Made by a program: the position numbers and the translations under genes
Shown: in pieces, positions 36,910 to 50,000 of the stretch
Position numbering within the stretch: the stretch's first letter is position 1
Layout of the letters: every line of letters begins with the position of its first letter
The notes under the pieces: model-generated
The model's input: only the letters and a program-made list of their open reading frames with translations
Databases searched by the model: none
Told to the model about the DNA's origin: nothing
Source: Vandiemenella viatica
Taxonomy: Eukaryota > Arthropoda > Insecta > Orthoptera > Morabidae
NCBI GenBank assembly: GCA_031002005.1
Contig: JARYHS010008074.1
Span: forward strand, 346,542,932 to 346,606,931
DNA length: 64,000 nt
Direction: 5' to 3'

Positions 36910-37060
36910 GAACATTTGATAATGCTCCAGAACGATCTGGAATCATGTTTTTCATTTCTTGAACATTCTGCCAATATCTTCTAATCTATTTTCCAACAGT
37001 CTCAAACATTGTAGAATATTCTGTAATATTGTAAAACGTTCAAAAATATTTTGGCCAGTC
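36910..37060. promoter_or_regulatory. Decayed TTC/GAA phased array (second copy)
   Basis: GAA at 36910, 36930 and 36940 with partial TTC slots between them. Then GAA at 36961 with TTC at 36966, GAA at 37014 with TTC at 37019, and TTC at 37039, mostly on 5-bp phase but with shifts. The downstream flank 'gaaccttct..atgg' (37179-37195) resembles 11007-11021 beside the first array. It looks like the same element family, more decayed. Confidence 0.5.
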
Positions 37061-37205
37061 CCAAACGCTTTGGCAGTAGATTCTCAACTGCTTCATCAAC
37101 TTCCTATATGAATTCCACTAGTGCTATGTTCTCTTTTGACATTCATAACTCTGAACACAACCCTTTCAGTTTCAAACTGGAACCTTCTTAATGGTTGTAG
37201 GATAC

Positions 37206-37931
37206 TGTAACACAGTAATTGGGATATGTGTGTGTGTAGCTTAAAGTTCATTGTAGCAATTGTGCAGCTACACTTCTTAACACTATGTTCAAAGATTTTC
37301 TCGACTACTTATTACTTTTAATTAAAGGTTCGTTTGCCGTGCGGTCGCCAGTCGGTAAGCTTTGCTAATTGGTTCAACTACTTTAATTACAGTCACAGAA
37401 GATAAGTAATCCTACTGAGAAATACACACACACGTGCTAGTTTTCACAGATTTATTCTTCTGAAACTACATAGTCCAAAATCAAGCCACCAGACAATAAA
37501 ACTAATCTCCTTCATCACAGAAAAGTTGCAGATTCAAGTACAGTTAAAGCTGAATGAACAGTGAGTACAAGTCCCGCAATTACTTAACAAACAATCGCCA
37601 TGGTGCAAGTCTGTTGCAGATTACGAAACACAGTTTATATTCACTCACGTCTCGCAGAACAACTTTCACAGTTCAACATATACCTCAGCTCACATCACAC
37701 CGTGTCCTTTACTATGGAACATACATTCAGCAGCAGTAGAACACATACGCGGCACACACGCACGCGGCCTTAGCCGGTCAGCTCCCGCTGTTTGTTCCGT
37801 ACTCCACTGTCGACAATCACCGACTCTCCCAACGAGTGCTAGGCGATCGCCCAGTGCCAAAGACATTATATATCTCTCCGATCACACTCTCAACTCAAAA
37901 TATATCTGTAACATTCAACGGTTATGTTACA
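37206..37931 (-). repeat. 3' LTR (element orientation)
   Basis: 726 bp. It pairs with 41678-42400 and differs by scattered substitutions and a few small indels. Preceded by ATAC. Confidence 0.9.
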
Positions 37932-38702
37932 CCCCCACCGTTGGAATGTGGCAAAAGTCGGCATTGGAAAAGCACCGACTTTTGTTATCACAAACCACTT
38001 TTGTTCACATATACATATAAACATTTTGCAAAATACAAGATTAATGGTTTACGAAACATAAAGTCTGGGTGGCTGCTTGCTTACCCTTAAACTAACACAA
38101 TTAAATACATATTAAGAACAACACACACAGACTGAAACAGCATGAAACAAATCCTCAAACCTTTGAATGTCCATATGTCCTTGCTTAGATACATGACATT
38201 TAACCAAGAAATTACAAATTGAGTTACAATATATTTTGACAACAATTTTTTTTCTCTTTTTTTTTGATTTATGACACATGCACTGAATCATTCCTTGATT
38301 ACTTCGACAGTGCACTGACAGTGTGCCCTGCTCAGGCAGGTGCCTCATTCACTGACTGTTGTACACCAACACTGATCACTCCACACGTGGAAAGACGCAA
38401 ACTGACATTACGCAGCGCCACATTTAAATCGTCGTAACACTTTAATGTAAGGAAAAGGTAAGTCACAATAACCAACTCCTTTGTCTGTGAGAAAAAATGG
38501 TGATACCATAACCAAAACCCAAGTGCACAACCGCAGACATTCGATACAACAACTGTACAATACTATAGAAAAAATAATTGTGATGACCAAACAACCTGAA
38601 AACCTAAACCTATCCTAACGCTAATGAATTTATGCATGGATGTTTCCATCATGCGCAGTGAGGCAACTGAAGACTGTACCTCACCCCCTCTACCTAATGT
38701 AC

Positions 38703-40692
38703 CTACTTCTTTTTCTTTACAATATTCCTTCCTTCACCAAACAGCTTTAAACCCCGCTTCTTCTTACGCTTCTTCCAACACTCTTCTCTTCTTCCCTCTT
38801 TCTTCTTATTTACATTCTTTGCTTCATCATATAACCGTAACTTCTTCCTGTGTCTCTTCCAACTTTCTTCTCTTCTTCCTCCTTTCTTCTTATTTACATT
38901 CTTTGCTTCATCATATAACCGTAACTTCTTCCTGCGCTTCTTCCACTCCTCCTTCATTCTTCTTCCTCCACTTGTTTCCACATATCTTCTCAGCAAATAC
39001 CATTATTCAGGCTTCACATAGTATCCTCTATTCTGCATAGTCTCTTTATTCCCATTAATTACCTTCTGTTTTATGGCTTTAAATAATGAACAGTACTCAT
39101 CTACCATCATACCATGTTTCACTGCGAGGTTCCCTTCCATCAAAGTTTCAGGCTTCACTGCTTCTGTCTCCTGAAATGTTTCTTTCACCTCAAGGACTGC
39201 TTCTCGCTGACTTCCATTTTCTTCTACTGACCTTATTTCTTCTTTTACTACAGTATCTTTCTTAACAATTTTATCGTCAGTTACACACGTCTTCTCCTGC
39301 TCTTCTGGCTCACAAACATCGTTTTTATTCACAGTTTCTCTTCCATTTGATCTATAAGTTAGTTCTGAAATTATCTTTGCTTTTTCTTGTTCGAAGCAGC
39401 ATCTCATGTTATACTCAAATTCCGCAAACGCCCATTTCATCTCCACTCTAAATGCGTTGAGACTGTCACCAAATGTTTTCAGACTGTTACCCGGTTCTTT
39501 AGCCTTTGATTTTTCTGTTTCTTCCCTAGTAATTTTATATTTTGTCACAGGTTCTTCTGAGTTTTCTTCTCGCCAACTTCTTCATGCAATTCTTCGTCGC
39601 TTAGTTCTTCCTCTTCTTTCTTCTTATCATAGTCCATATCAACACGTGAAATTGAACTCTCTTCTTTCGCCGATATACAGGTTTGATTATCAATAATTTC
39701 TTTTTCCTTCCCGACATTCTCTTGATCGAAATCTTCTATCACTTCTTCACAATCTGTCATCAAATCTTCTATCATTTCTGGTTTGAATGGCATTAAGGAA
39801 TCCTCTGGGTAAACACCTTTAATTTTGCCGCTCACAGGGAACGCTAATACGTAACCAGACACTTCATGCTCACATACTATTCTAAAAGGTCCCTCATACG
39901 AAAACTGGTACTTTTGAATGTCTCCATTAGTACTATAAAGTTCGGAATTCACTTCCAATAAAACCAAATCACCTTGCTGATATGAATTCTGGTCCACGTT
40001 TACACTATCTTCTTTCAAGGCGCTGAACATTTCACTACATTGCTTGACCTCCTCCTGCGATATACTAACTACTTTCCCTTTACCAGTTGCAATTACCATG
40101 AGATTACTAAAATCCTTACTCCCAATTGATAAGTCCTCTTCCAAATTTTCATTATTCTCTACACTTCTCATACACTCATTATCATCCACAACCTGCTCTT
40201 CAACAGGCTCAGATGACTTTGAATCTACCTCACAATCAGCATTGAATAATCCTCCAATATAACTACAAACATCATCTTAGAATTTCACCCTTCGCACCAA
40301 CTAAACTTATATTCAAGGTATTTTACTCTGTAACCAACATCGGGTATAGCCCCCTTGATATAATCAATAGCAGAATCTACTGAAACCATGGATATTTTAT
40401 CACAAAAACTACCCAAGTTTTCTCGAACTTCTTCAAGCTTTGACCATACCGAAATTATATACCAATCTATATTTTTTAGAATTTCAGGATCCCTGAACTC
40501 TTTACTGTGCTGTACATGTACTTTGCATTCCTCCTTAAAGCTTGCTACCACCCTCTTAACCACATTTATTATAGCCGTGTATTTATCTTTATCCTCCACT
40601 TTGATGTGAACTCTAAGAAAGTCTAGGCTACTTAAGAATCTTTCCACACCCTCAAACTGTGGACAGTCAAACGCAGACTCCATCTTTCCCAA
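38703..40692 (-). pseudogene. Gag-like/integrase-tail fusion ORFs of LTR element
   Basis: Frame 40692-40285 (MGKMESAFDCPQFEGVERFL) is a helical, charged protein, probably the gag start. After a frame change, 40189-39545 contains QGDLVLLEV and FSYEGPFRIV with YPEDSLMPFKP. This is the GPF/SH3-like C-terminal domain of Gypsy integrases, followed by a long acidic tail. Frame 39548-39003 is highly charged and begins where the previous one stops. Frame 38996-38703 is Lys/Arg-rich with two in-frame 28-residue repeats (84-bp period, anchors 38821 and 38905). The catalytic pol seems to have been deleted between the gag start and the integrase tail. Whether these frames were ever translated together is unknown. 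Confidence 0.55.
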
Positions 40693-41677
40693 CTTCTAAT
40701 CAATCTGAAAATACTGAACAACCATAAAATCCAGGCTACAGTTAATATAAAACAAACAGCTTCCTAACTACAAAGCATTGAAGCAGAACACAGGTTAGCA
40801 GCAACTGCACGTGAATAAAACAATGTTGGGTGAAAATGCAGGTTTGCTGGATCTGCAAGAAAATATTGCACAAAGAAATCTTTCCAAGTCGAATTGAATA
40901 TTACACGATCCACTTCCTATAAGCTCAATGTAAAGTAATGCCCCTATCTTCACAAAATGGTAACATAAACTTTAACACTCGTAGCCGTGGAGAAAATAAA
41001 ATATAATATCAAAAACCTCGCTGACAAAACCTACAGGAAATTGTATAGATGACATTTATTAATTCTACTCAACGTATGCCTTCTTTGAAATCAACAAAAA
41101 TCTACAAATAAATTTGGTAACAGAAACTGACATAACTTGACCCAAATCAGAATAAAATTATGCTTGCATGCATAAAATTTGCAATCCGCATAGTCTGTGG
41201 CTCATTTGAAGATTCATTAATGCAAAAGAAATTATTACTACCGCGGAAATGGGATTCCAATTGAAACAGTATTTTTCCTTATTATTTTAATGTCAGTTTG
41301 TGTCTTTCTTTAATTAAATAAATTTGTTTGCACTTCCCTTTCGAAGAACCTCAGTTGCTGACCGCGTTGCCGCCGCTGCGTGCCCGCGTTGTTCTGCTAT
41401 CGCCACGCTCCGAAGTACCGCGTCGTCCCGGTGTCGAGTTGTTGTTGTTGCTCGGGTGATGCTTCTAGTTAGACTGCCTCGCTCGGTTCCACTTGTGAAC
41501 GCTCGGGATCCGTCGTTTACTGCATTGTCGTCCGCTCGCCGCTTCAAAGTAACCGCACCACCGTTGATTGTTGTCCTCCCGCACTACTCACTGCTTATTA
41601 TTTCCAGCATGTTTTTATATTAATCACTGTCCGTAATTAACAGTTTTAATTGCACCACGTCCTGACACATTGAGCCA

Positions 41678-42400
41678 TGCAACACAGTAATTGGTATATG
41701 TGTGTGTAGCTTAAAGTTCGTTGTAGCAATTGTGCAGCTACACTTCTTAACACTTGTTCAAAGCTTTCCTCGACTACTTATTACTTTTAATTAAAGGTTC
41801 GTTTGCCGTGCGGTCGCCAGTCGGTAAGCTTTGCTAATTGGTTCAGCTACTTTAATTACAGTCACAGAAGATAAGTAATCCTACTGAGAAATACACACAC
41901 ACGTGCTAGTTTTCACAGATTTATTCTTCTGAAACTACATAGTCCAAAAGCAAGCCACCAGACAATAAAACTAATCTCCTTCATCACAGAAAAGTTGCAG
42001 ATTCAAGTACAGTTAAAGCTGAATGAACAGTGAGTACAAGTCCCACAATTACTTAACAAACAATCGCCATGGTGCAAGTCTGTAGCAGATTACGAAACAC
42101 AGTTTATATTCTCTCACATCTCGCAGAACAACTTTCACAGTTCGACATATACCTCAGCTCACATCACACCATGTCCTTTACTATGGAACATACATTCAGC
42201 GGCAGTAGAACACATAAGCGGCACACACGCACGCAGCCTTAGCCGGTCAGCTCCCGCCGTTTGTCCCGTACTCCACTGTCGACAATCACCGACTCTCCCA
42301 CCGAGCGCTAGGCGATCGCCCAATGCCAAAGACATTATATATCTCTCCAATCACACTCTCAACTCAAAATATATCCGTAACATTCAACGGTTATGTTACA
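41678..42400 (-). repeat. 5' LTR (element orientation)
   Basis: 723 bp, followed by the ATAC duplication. The inner side abuts the primer-binding-like site on the minus strand. Confidence 0.9.
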
Positions 42401-42559
42401 ATACCATACCATATAACCTTCATGGGGTAATAGTTATTGGTAATGGAGTTATAATCGCATACACAGACAGATTACTCTTATATATAGCTATCAGCACTAC
42501 TGAAGGGTTTACGAATAATTCAGTCTCTGATATTAAAGTTCACTGCATTTACTTTTCTA

Positions 42560-42830
42560 AAATGTTTAAATTAAACTCTGATATCAGTCAAAAGTGCTTG
42601 ACAACAACATGATACTCAATTTCAGGCTCAAGGGTGTGGGAAGATTTTTTTTTGTAGGTAAGGGTGTTAGGGATTGGGATAAGTTACCAAGAGTTATCCT
42701 GAATAAATTACCAAAAACACTGAAAGAATCTAAAATTGAAATTTGCAGAGAATAACAGTAGGTGGGTACAGGAAAGGGAAAGAATAGGCACATAGGGAAA
42801 TTGCTTCCAGAGAGTGTGCTTCATAACAGA
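42560..42830 (+). pseudogene. LINE 3'-terminal fragment
   Basis: It reads FFVGKGVRDWDKLPRVI and LPKTLKESKIEICRE on the plus strand, the terminal block of the LINE family also seen at 56860 (+) and 58400 (-). It is short and 5'-truncated. Confidence 0.55.
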
Positions 42831-43231
42831 TAAATTAGATTAAGCAATCAGTAGTGTGAAATAATTTGCCTCTTGTATGAAGATTACAAGGTTACCTTTT
42901 GAAGAAACAATTCAGTCATGCCTTAGACATTACACATTTACATTTAAGTTTGACAAAAGCTACTCTAAAAATTAAAAGGTAACTTTTGAAATGTAAAACA
43001 TTCTCTGACAAATGTCTTCAAAACAATGTTCAAATCCACCTTTATCTAATTCAGATTATTAATATCTCACAACCCCAAAACTCACTGAATACTATCATTT
43101 CCTTGCTGTTACCACACAAAATAAATGAAACAGCTGGCCAATGGACATAACTTCACTGCCCGCTGTCTTCCTGCACAAGCTTGATGGTTCAAACCACTTT
43201 CAAACTGCATTTTTCAGGCTATGCACTGGAT

Positions 43232-46200
43232 CAGTGCTAGAAATTCGTTTATAAATCCAGGCATATTTGTTACGCCTAACTTTCAGACTCAGGCGTATAG
43301 TGAAAATGTTAGGCGTAATTATATTATAATTATGAAAATACAGATATTAAAGCTTACAACCTACTCCAGCACAGTTTAAAACTGTAAATAGGCCCAGAAA
43401 AAAATAATATGATTTGTATGTGCTAATACATCATATACCAAAATTGTGAAATAATAGAATATGATTATTGATTTCATTGTACTATGACAGTAACTTTTTA
43501 ATTTTACACAATGACCTTCAGAGGTTTAATTCCCAAATATTTTCGAATTTTTTCCCGATTCAACGACCGAGGATTTTTTGTTTTAAATACAAATATGTCA
43601 ATATGTAAAATAAAAATTGTAAAATATTTTACTTGATGTACAAATTCTAAGAATAATTTGATTTCACAGTTTCTGTGTACAATTTATCGGCAAGATCGCA
43701 GAAACTGAAACATTCAGTTTATTGAATATATCGGAGCTGAATAGTAAATGCAATGATTCTCCACTTTAAATATCAGGAAAAATGCCTCACGGCCTTACCT
43801 GAAGTGCTGTGTCACTTCTTATCTAGGAATTCTGGTCTTCGAGGGTTCTGTGTGTTTTTCCACCAGTAAGCCACAGCTGGGTAGGGATTAAAATCATGCA
43901 GTGAAGGTCCATTCACTCTGATGAGTAATAAGTCATCTACATTTAGGGTATCCAAACAATATCGTTTCTCAGTTTTCATGTTGTTAAGCTCACTGAAACC
44001 TCGCTCACATATTGCAGCACACTGTAACATGAAATGATTTTTAATAAATTTGGATATTGATTGTCTTCACTATTTTCGCTATATACTCTGTTCCAAAGCT
44101 GATGACTTGATAGAGATTTCTTGTCCTTACCCCATATTTTCCAGCGCAGAAATTCATCAGAAGCTTGTTCTTTGCTTATGGTCACTGCTGCAGGTAAATC
44201 CTTGAGGACCTTTTCAAACTCCTTTACTCCATAATTTAATATATCCTCATTTGGAATGTTAATTGCATCAAAAATGTCTATATTTTTAAACATGCAATTA
44301 GTTCGAAGATCTTTGAAACGTTTTGTCAATCCTGTTAAGAAATTTCTGATTATATCTTCGCGATCACGTAAAAAATTCTGCAGACCCTCTTTACTCAATT
44401 TTATATTCACAAGTACCAGTACCCAAGTTACAGTTCTTATCAAATTGAGACAGAGTTGCTCCATTGGCAGCAATTAAATTTTTCAGTTTCATTTTGCAGA
44501 TTGTAAGTTCAGACATCACTTTCTCACTGTTCACCTTGTCATATTGAATATTTTTGGAAAATGTTGACAAAACATCAGTTACATCAATCAGAAAGCACAA
44601 AAATCTCATAAACTGCACTGATTTTTAAAGTTTTTAAGTAGTTCGTCACTTTTGCTTGAAGGATTTTATTGTAGTTTTTGTCAGCACAGAAGCCTTCAAA
44701 ATACGAAACAATGACTGTGAAATTCCTGAGCAATGCTTTTAAAGATCTGTTTTTTTTTTCTTTTTTTTTAAAAAAAAAAAAAAAGAAAGAAAGAAAGAAA
44801 TCCACCTGGTGGATATGATAGACAGGTGGTTAATGACTGATTCATCCAATGCTTTAGCTAAATCTTTAAATTGTTTCTTATGCTTTGGACTTTTAGAAAA
44901 AAATTTGTATACACCTTTTATTACTTTTTCGCATGTTTGAGTGTAGTTTATGTTACTGAAACTATCAGAAACACATAGTTCTATCCGATGAGCAATACAA
45001 TGCACCAATATAATATTCCCACACACGTTGCGCAATTTTGCAACCACACCATTGCTAACATCCATATTAACACTTGCCCCCTCTAGACAGACAACTACAA
45101 GTTTCTGTTTCCAAAAATGACCATCAAATGTTTCATTTAAAGTGTCCAAAATACATTCGAATATGCTTTTAGCTGATCTGTCACTTAATGGCTTTAATTT
45201 TAAGAAATCTACTCGTTCCTGCCCTTCTTTAACAGATGCTACGTAGATGATTTCACATTCAATTGCACCCTTATGAGTTGATCCGTCACACGTAATTGAT
45301 ATATAGTCACTACTTTGAATGATATCTTGTAATTGGATACGTGAATTTGCTGTTATATTACTGATGAAAAGAGTACAAGACTTGTCATTTCTGTATGTTG
45401 AACCAATTTCAACACTGTTTTTTTCTTGTAACTCTAACAAACTTGGTTAATCTGTGAACGCAAAGTTGCCTTTTGCAATGGAGTAAGCAGTATTAAATAA
45501 GACACATTTTTTGGTGTACTTTGTCACTCATGGCACTCAACGTAAGAGCTAACGGTGTCTGCAATGAATTTTTTTTCGCCACATCTGCCGCACACTTCAG
45601 TTTTTTCATGTTTTTTAAACTGTTTCTAATCTAGATATAACCTTTGATTTACAAAACTCGTTAAAGATGAATTCGCAAACTGCCTACAAACGACGCAAAA
45701 CATACTATTTTCGCTGCCTTGTTCTACTGATAACAAAGGTAAACTTTTTTGCCACTTACTTAATGTGTGTTTACCCATGGCATTAGTTGTCAATGTACTG
45801 GTGGTAACAGCAGGCATAGCAGCTGATAAATTTTGAACTGTTTTTGATCGTTTATTTGCTTGTTGACCTCCTGGATTGCAAGTCGGAGCAGGCCTACTGG
45901 TAGTATCTGAAGGGCCTGATGATTTGTCAGCAGCTGACGTTTCTTCATTTTCTGGCAGTCCTCGTTTATCGGTACTTGTAACACTTCTATCACCAATACT
46001 TGTCTTTACAAATGGTATAAAGACAGTAATTTTACGAGACATCTTTAGAGCCTTTGTTAAGCGAATAACAGAGAAGAATAACGCACACGCTAAATTTTTT
46101 TTTTTTTTTTTTACTTCGCGGTACTTCCCCCTACAATGTTGCCACTTCTGAACTTCAGAAACGTATTATTGGAAACATTGAAATAGATCAAAATGACAAG

Positions 46201-46381
46201 AATTGAAATTAATTATTAGAATTTAACCTTGAACACGCAAAACAGAAAACAAGTTCCGAAAAGTAATTTTTTAAGCTTTGATGCTTGGGAGTATTTTCTA
46301 TGCATTTAACGGAGGTTGCAGGCGTAAAACAAAAATATTCAGGCGTAATTACGCCTAACGCACGGTCAATTTCGAGCACTG
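43232..46381 (-). mobile_element. hAT transposon (KIAA1586/ZBED-like)
   Basis: Ends CAGTGCTAGAAATT (43232) and CAGTGCTCGAAATT on the minus strand (46381). A perfect 8-bp target duplication CACTGGAT lies at 43224-43231 and 46382-46389. Subterminal copies of AGGCGTAA in both orientations occur near 43270-43325 and 46320-46360. These are probably transposase-binding sites. The gene inside is on the minus strand. Length 3150 bp. Confidence 0.93.
43812..46042 (-). pseudogene. hAT transposase, frameshifted
   Basis: N-terminus at 46042 (MSRKITVFIPFVKTS) is a Ser/Thr-rich leader. A zinc-finger-like segment, KWQKSLPLL then FCVVCRQF, sits at about 45750-45690. The core (45440-44820) has YISITCDGSTHKGAIE, KLVVVCLEGASVNMD and LVHCIAHRIELCVSD, then ISTRW. 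The C-terminal dimerisation block (44030-43812) reads CERGFSELNNMKTEKRYCLDTLNVDDLLLIRVNGP. These correspond to the DDE-type hAT core and the conserved C-terminus of KIAA1586/ZNF862-like transposases. Several frame changes and a T/A homopolymer block (44751-44800), right after STRW, break it. Confidence 0.88.
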
Positions 46382-46389
46382 CACTGGAT

Positions 46390-47078
46390 CCTGCCATTAT
46401 CCTAATATTGAATATTACACCACACTATTCAGATTTTTTAAAACTATTCCTATCTTTTTGAAATGAATACAAAACATAGACCTATTTTTTTTAATAAAAA
46501 TATATATGCTGTCAGATTCCAGAATTATCAAGCACTTTTCTTGCAAATCCATTTCAAAGTAACAGTGTTTTCCTTCAATATCCAAATCACGTAATTACTT
46601 TCTTAAAATATCATCCCATCAATAATTCTGGTCTCCTATGGTTTTCTTGTATAACTTCTATTCCATTTTAACTGCTCTTTTTAAAGAAATATGAAACACT
46701 TTCAAAATGCCCCCTTTATATAAAAATCTTTCTGAACATAAAATATGCAATTTTCAGTCTTTTTTCATTATTAATTTAAACTAAAAGTAAATGGTTTTTC
46801 CATTGAAATGTTAATCTTTATTGGTAGTTCTATTTCTAGAATACAACTCTATGTTTGCTTTGTTTCCTACACACATAATGTTTTAACTAAAATGCATAGC
46901 ATCTATAGTAAAATTCCTACTTTAACCAGAATGTTAAAATGTTTCTTTTTACCCTGCTAATCTATTTTAAAAAAGTTGGGAAAGTTTTTTTCTCAAGTAT
47001 TTCTACACATTACTAATTTTGCAGTATTCATTGCTCCATTACATAATCTAAGATAGTAAAAACTTTTGTTCCTTGCAA
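46390..47078. other. No recognisable gene
   Basis: AT-rich intronic spacer. Nothing supported. Confidence 0.45.
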
Positions 47079-50000
47079 TCTTAAATATATATAAAAATAG
47101 ACGTGTTTTTTCCTATATTTCACTTTTCAGCCACCACTACCTAGCACAGATCACTGATGTTTGTGGGTGGAAGTAGCATGGAGTTTCCTGTCGTGCACAA
47201 CGTTGGCCGAATGCCGATAGCTGTGGGGATGTGGGAGATATAATGATTAAAGTTGGTCAGTGCAGGGCGTTTTCATATTTCGACCAAAAATTCGTATCTC
47301 CGTATAATTCTCTTTCCTGCCACAACTATATAACATAGACTTTTGGTGTTTGTGTGTGGTAGTAGAATCGTCTTTCCTGTCGTGCACTATGGTTGTTAGA
47401 TGTCGGTAGCTATGGGGGTGTGGTAGCAATGGGGGTTGAAAGTGGTCGACCTGTGGCAGTTTCATACTTCTGCCAAAGACAAAAGTGTCATGGTGTATCA
47501 CTTTTCAGCGAAAACTATAGATCACAAATATCTGGCGTTTGTGTGTAGTAGTAGCACAGAGTCACCTTTCGATCACAACAGCAGCCGAATTTCAGAAACT
47601 GTGGTACTTTGGTAGATATGGTGGTTGTAAGTGACCGACCAAGGATATTTTCGTATTTCAACTGTCTCCGCATATGTCACTTTTCTGCCACAACTACATA
47701 GCATAGAGCATTGGTGTTTGTGTTTGGTAGTAGAATCGTATCTCATGTAGTGCACTATGGTTGTTAGATGTTGGTAACTATGGAGGTGTGGTAGAAATGG
47801 GGGTTGAAAGTGGTCGACCTGTGGCAGTTTCATACTTCTGCCAAAGACAAAAGTGTCATGGTGTATCACTTTTCAGCGAAAACTATAGATCACAGATAAC
47901 TGGCGTTTGTGTGTAGTAGTAGCACAGAGTCACCTTTCGAACACAACAGCGACCGAATTTCAGAAACTGTGGTACTGTGGTAGATATGGTGGTTGTAAGT
48001 GACCGACCAAGGATATTTTCGTATTTCGACTGTCTCCACATATGTCACTTTTCTGCCACAACTACTTAGCATAGAGCATTGGTGTTTGTGTTTGGTAGTA
48101 GAATCGTATCTCATGTAGTGCACTATGGTTTTTAGATGTCGGTAGCTATGGGGGTGTAGGAGATATGGGGGTTGAAAGTGATTGACCTGTGGCAATTTCA
48201 TACTTCTGCCAAAGACAAATGTGTCATGGTGTATCACTTTTCAGCGAAAACTACAGATCACAGATAACTGGCGTTTGTGTGTAGTAGTAGCACAGAGTCA
48301 TCTTTCGATCACAACAGTGGCCAAATTTCAGAAACTGAGGTACTGTTGTAGATATGGTGGTTGTAAGTGGCCGACCAAGGATATTTTCGCATTTCGACTG
48401 TCTCGGCATATGTCACTTTTCTGCCATAACTACATAGCATAGAGCATTGGTGTTTGTGTTTGGTAGTAGAATCGTATCTCTTGTAGTGCACTCTGGTTGT
48501 TAGATGTCGGTAGCTATGGGGGTGTGGGAGAAATGAGGGTTGAAAGTGGTCGACCTGTGGCAGTTTCATACTTCTGCAAAAGACAAAAGTGTCAAGGTGT
48601 ATCACTTTTCAGCGAAAACTATAGATCACAGATAACTGGCGTTTGTGTGTAGTAGTAGCACAGAGTCACCTTTCGAACACAACAGCGACCGAATTTCAGA
48701 AACTGTGGTACTGTGGTAGATATGGTGGTTGTAAGTGACCGACCAAGGATATTTTCGTATTTCGACTGTCTCCACATATGTCACTTTTCTGCCACAACTA
48801 CTTAGCATAGAGCATTGGTGTTTGTGTTTGGTAGTAGAATCGTATCTCATGTAGTGCACTATGGTTTTTAGATGTCGGTAGCTATGGGGGTGTAGGAGAT
48901 ATGGGGGTTGAAAGTGATTGACCTGTGGCAATTTCATACTTCTGCCAAAGACAAATGTGTCATGGTGTATCACTTTTCAGCGAAAACTACAGATCACAGA
49001 TAACTGGCGTTTGTGTTTAGTAGTAGCACAGAGTCATCTTTCGATCACAACAGTGGCCAAATTTCAGAAACTGAGGTACTGTGGTAGATATGGTGGTTGT
49101 AAGTGGCCGACCAAGGATATTTTCGCATTTCGACTGTCTCGGCATATGTCACTTTTCTGCCATAACTACATAGCATAGAGCATTGGTGTTTGTGTTTGGT
49201 AGTAGAATCGTATCTCTTGTAGTGCACTCTGGTTGTTAGATGTCGGTAGCTATGGGGGTGTGGGAGAAATGAGGGTTGAAAGTGGTCGACCTGTGGCAGT
49301 TTCATACTTCTGCAAAAGACAAAAGTGTCAAGGTGTATCACTTTTCAGCGAAAACTATAGATCACAGATAACTGGCGTTTGTGTATAGTAGTAGCACAGA
49401 GTCATCTTTCGAACACAACAGTGGCCGAATTTCAGAAACTGTGGTACTGTGGTGGATATGGTGGTTGTTAGTGGCCGACCAAGGATATTTTCGTATTTCG
49501 ACTGTCTCCGAATATGTCACTTTTCTGCCACAACTACAGAGCATAGAGCATTGGTGTTTGTGTTTGGTAGTAGAATCGTATCTCATGTACTGCACTATGG
49601 TTGTTAGATGTCAGTAGCTATGGGGGTGTGGGAGAAATGGGGGTTGAAAGTGGTCGACCTGTGGCAGTTTCATACTTCTGCAAAAGACAAAAGTTTCATG
49701 GTGTATTACTTTTCAGCGAAAACTATCGATCACAGATAACTGGCATTTGTGTGTAGTAGTAGCACAGAGTCACCTTTCGATCACAACAGCTGCCGAATTT
49801 CAGAAACTGTGGTACTGTGGTAGATATGGTGGTTGTAAGTGGCCGACCAAGGATATTTTCGTATTTCGACTGTCTCCGCATATGTCACTTTTCTGCCACA
49901 AGTACATAGCATAGAGCATTGCTGTTTGTGTTTGGTAGTAGAATCGTATCTCATGTACTGCACTATGGTGTTTAGATGTCGGTAGCTATGGGTGTGTGGG

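Larger units (their letters stand above)
37206..42400 (-). mobile_element. LTR retrotransposon lacking most of pol
   Basis: LTRs at 37206-37931 and 41678-42400 are close copies, starting TGTAAC/TGCAAC and ending GTTACA. A perfect 4-bp target duplication ATAC lies at 37202-37205 and 42401-42404, which fits Gypsy-type integration. On the minus strand a TGG-starting primer-binding-like site (TGGCTCAATGTGTCAGG) directly follows the 41678 LTR. A GGTGGGGG polypurine stretch directly precedes the 37931 LTR. So the element reads minus. The interior is 3.7 kb with a CpG-rich leader (about 41600-41330) and frames at 40692-38703, but no RT, RNase H or integrase core. Confidence 0.9.

Noticed and set aside
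36718..36984. 88-residue plus-strand frame
   Set aside because: It runs across palindromic repeats and the decayed TTC/GAA array, has no protein character, and is judged accidental.
38624..39040. 138-residue plus-strand frame rich in Ser/Leu/His
   Set aside because: It is the antisense shadow of the Lys/Arg-rich minus-strand frames and their 84-bp repeat inside the LTR element.
41314..41623. GC-rich frames on both strands near 41.3-41.6 kb
   Set aside because: They lie in the leader of the LTR element, are Arg/Ala/Thr-rich on both strands, and reflect CpG-rich composition rather than coding.
44751..44800. T-run followed by A-run and AAAG repeats
   Set aside because: It forms a small homopolymer palindrome inside the hAT relic. 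It could be slippage or a poly(A) scrap, and homopolymers are prone to assembly error, so no biological claim is made.
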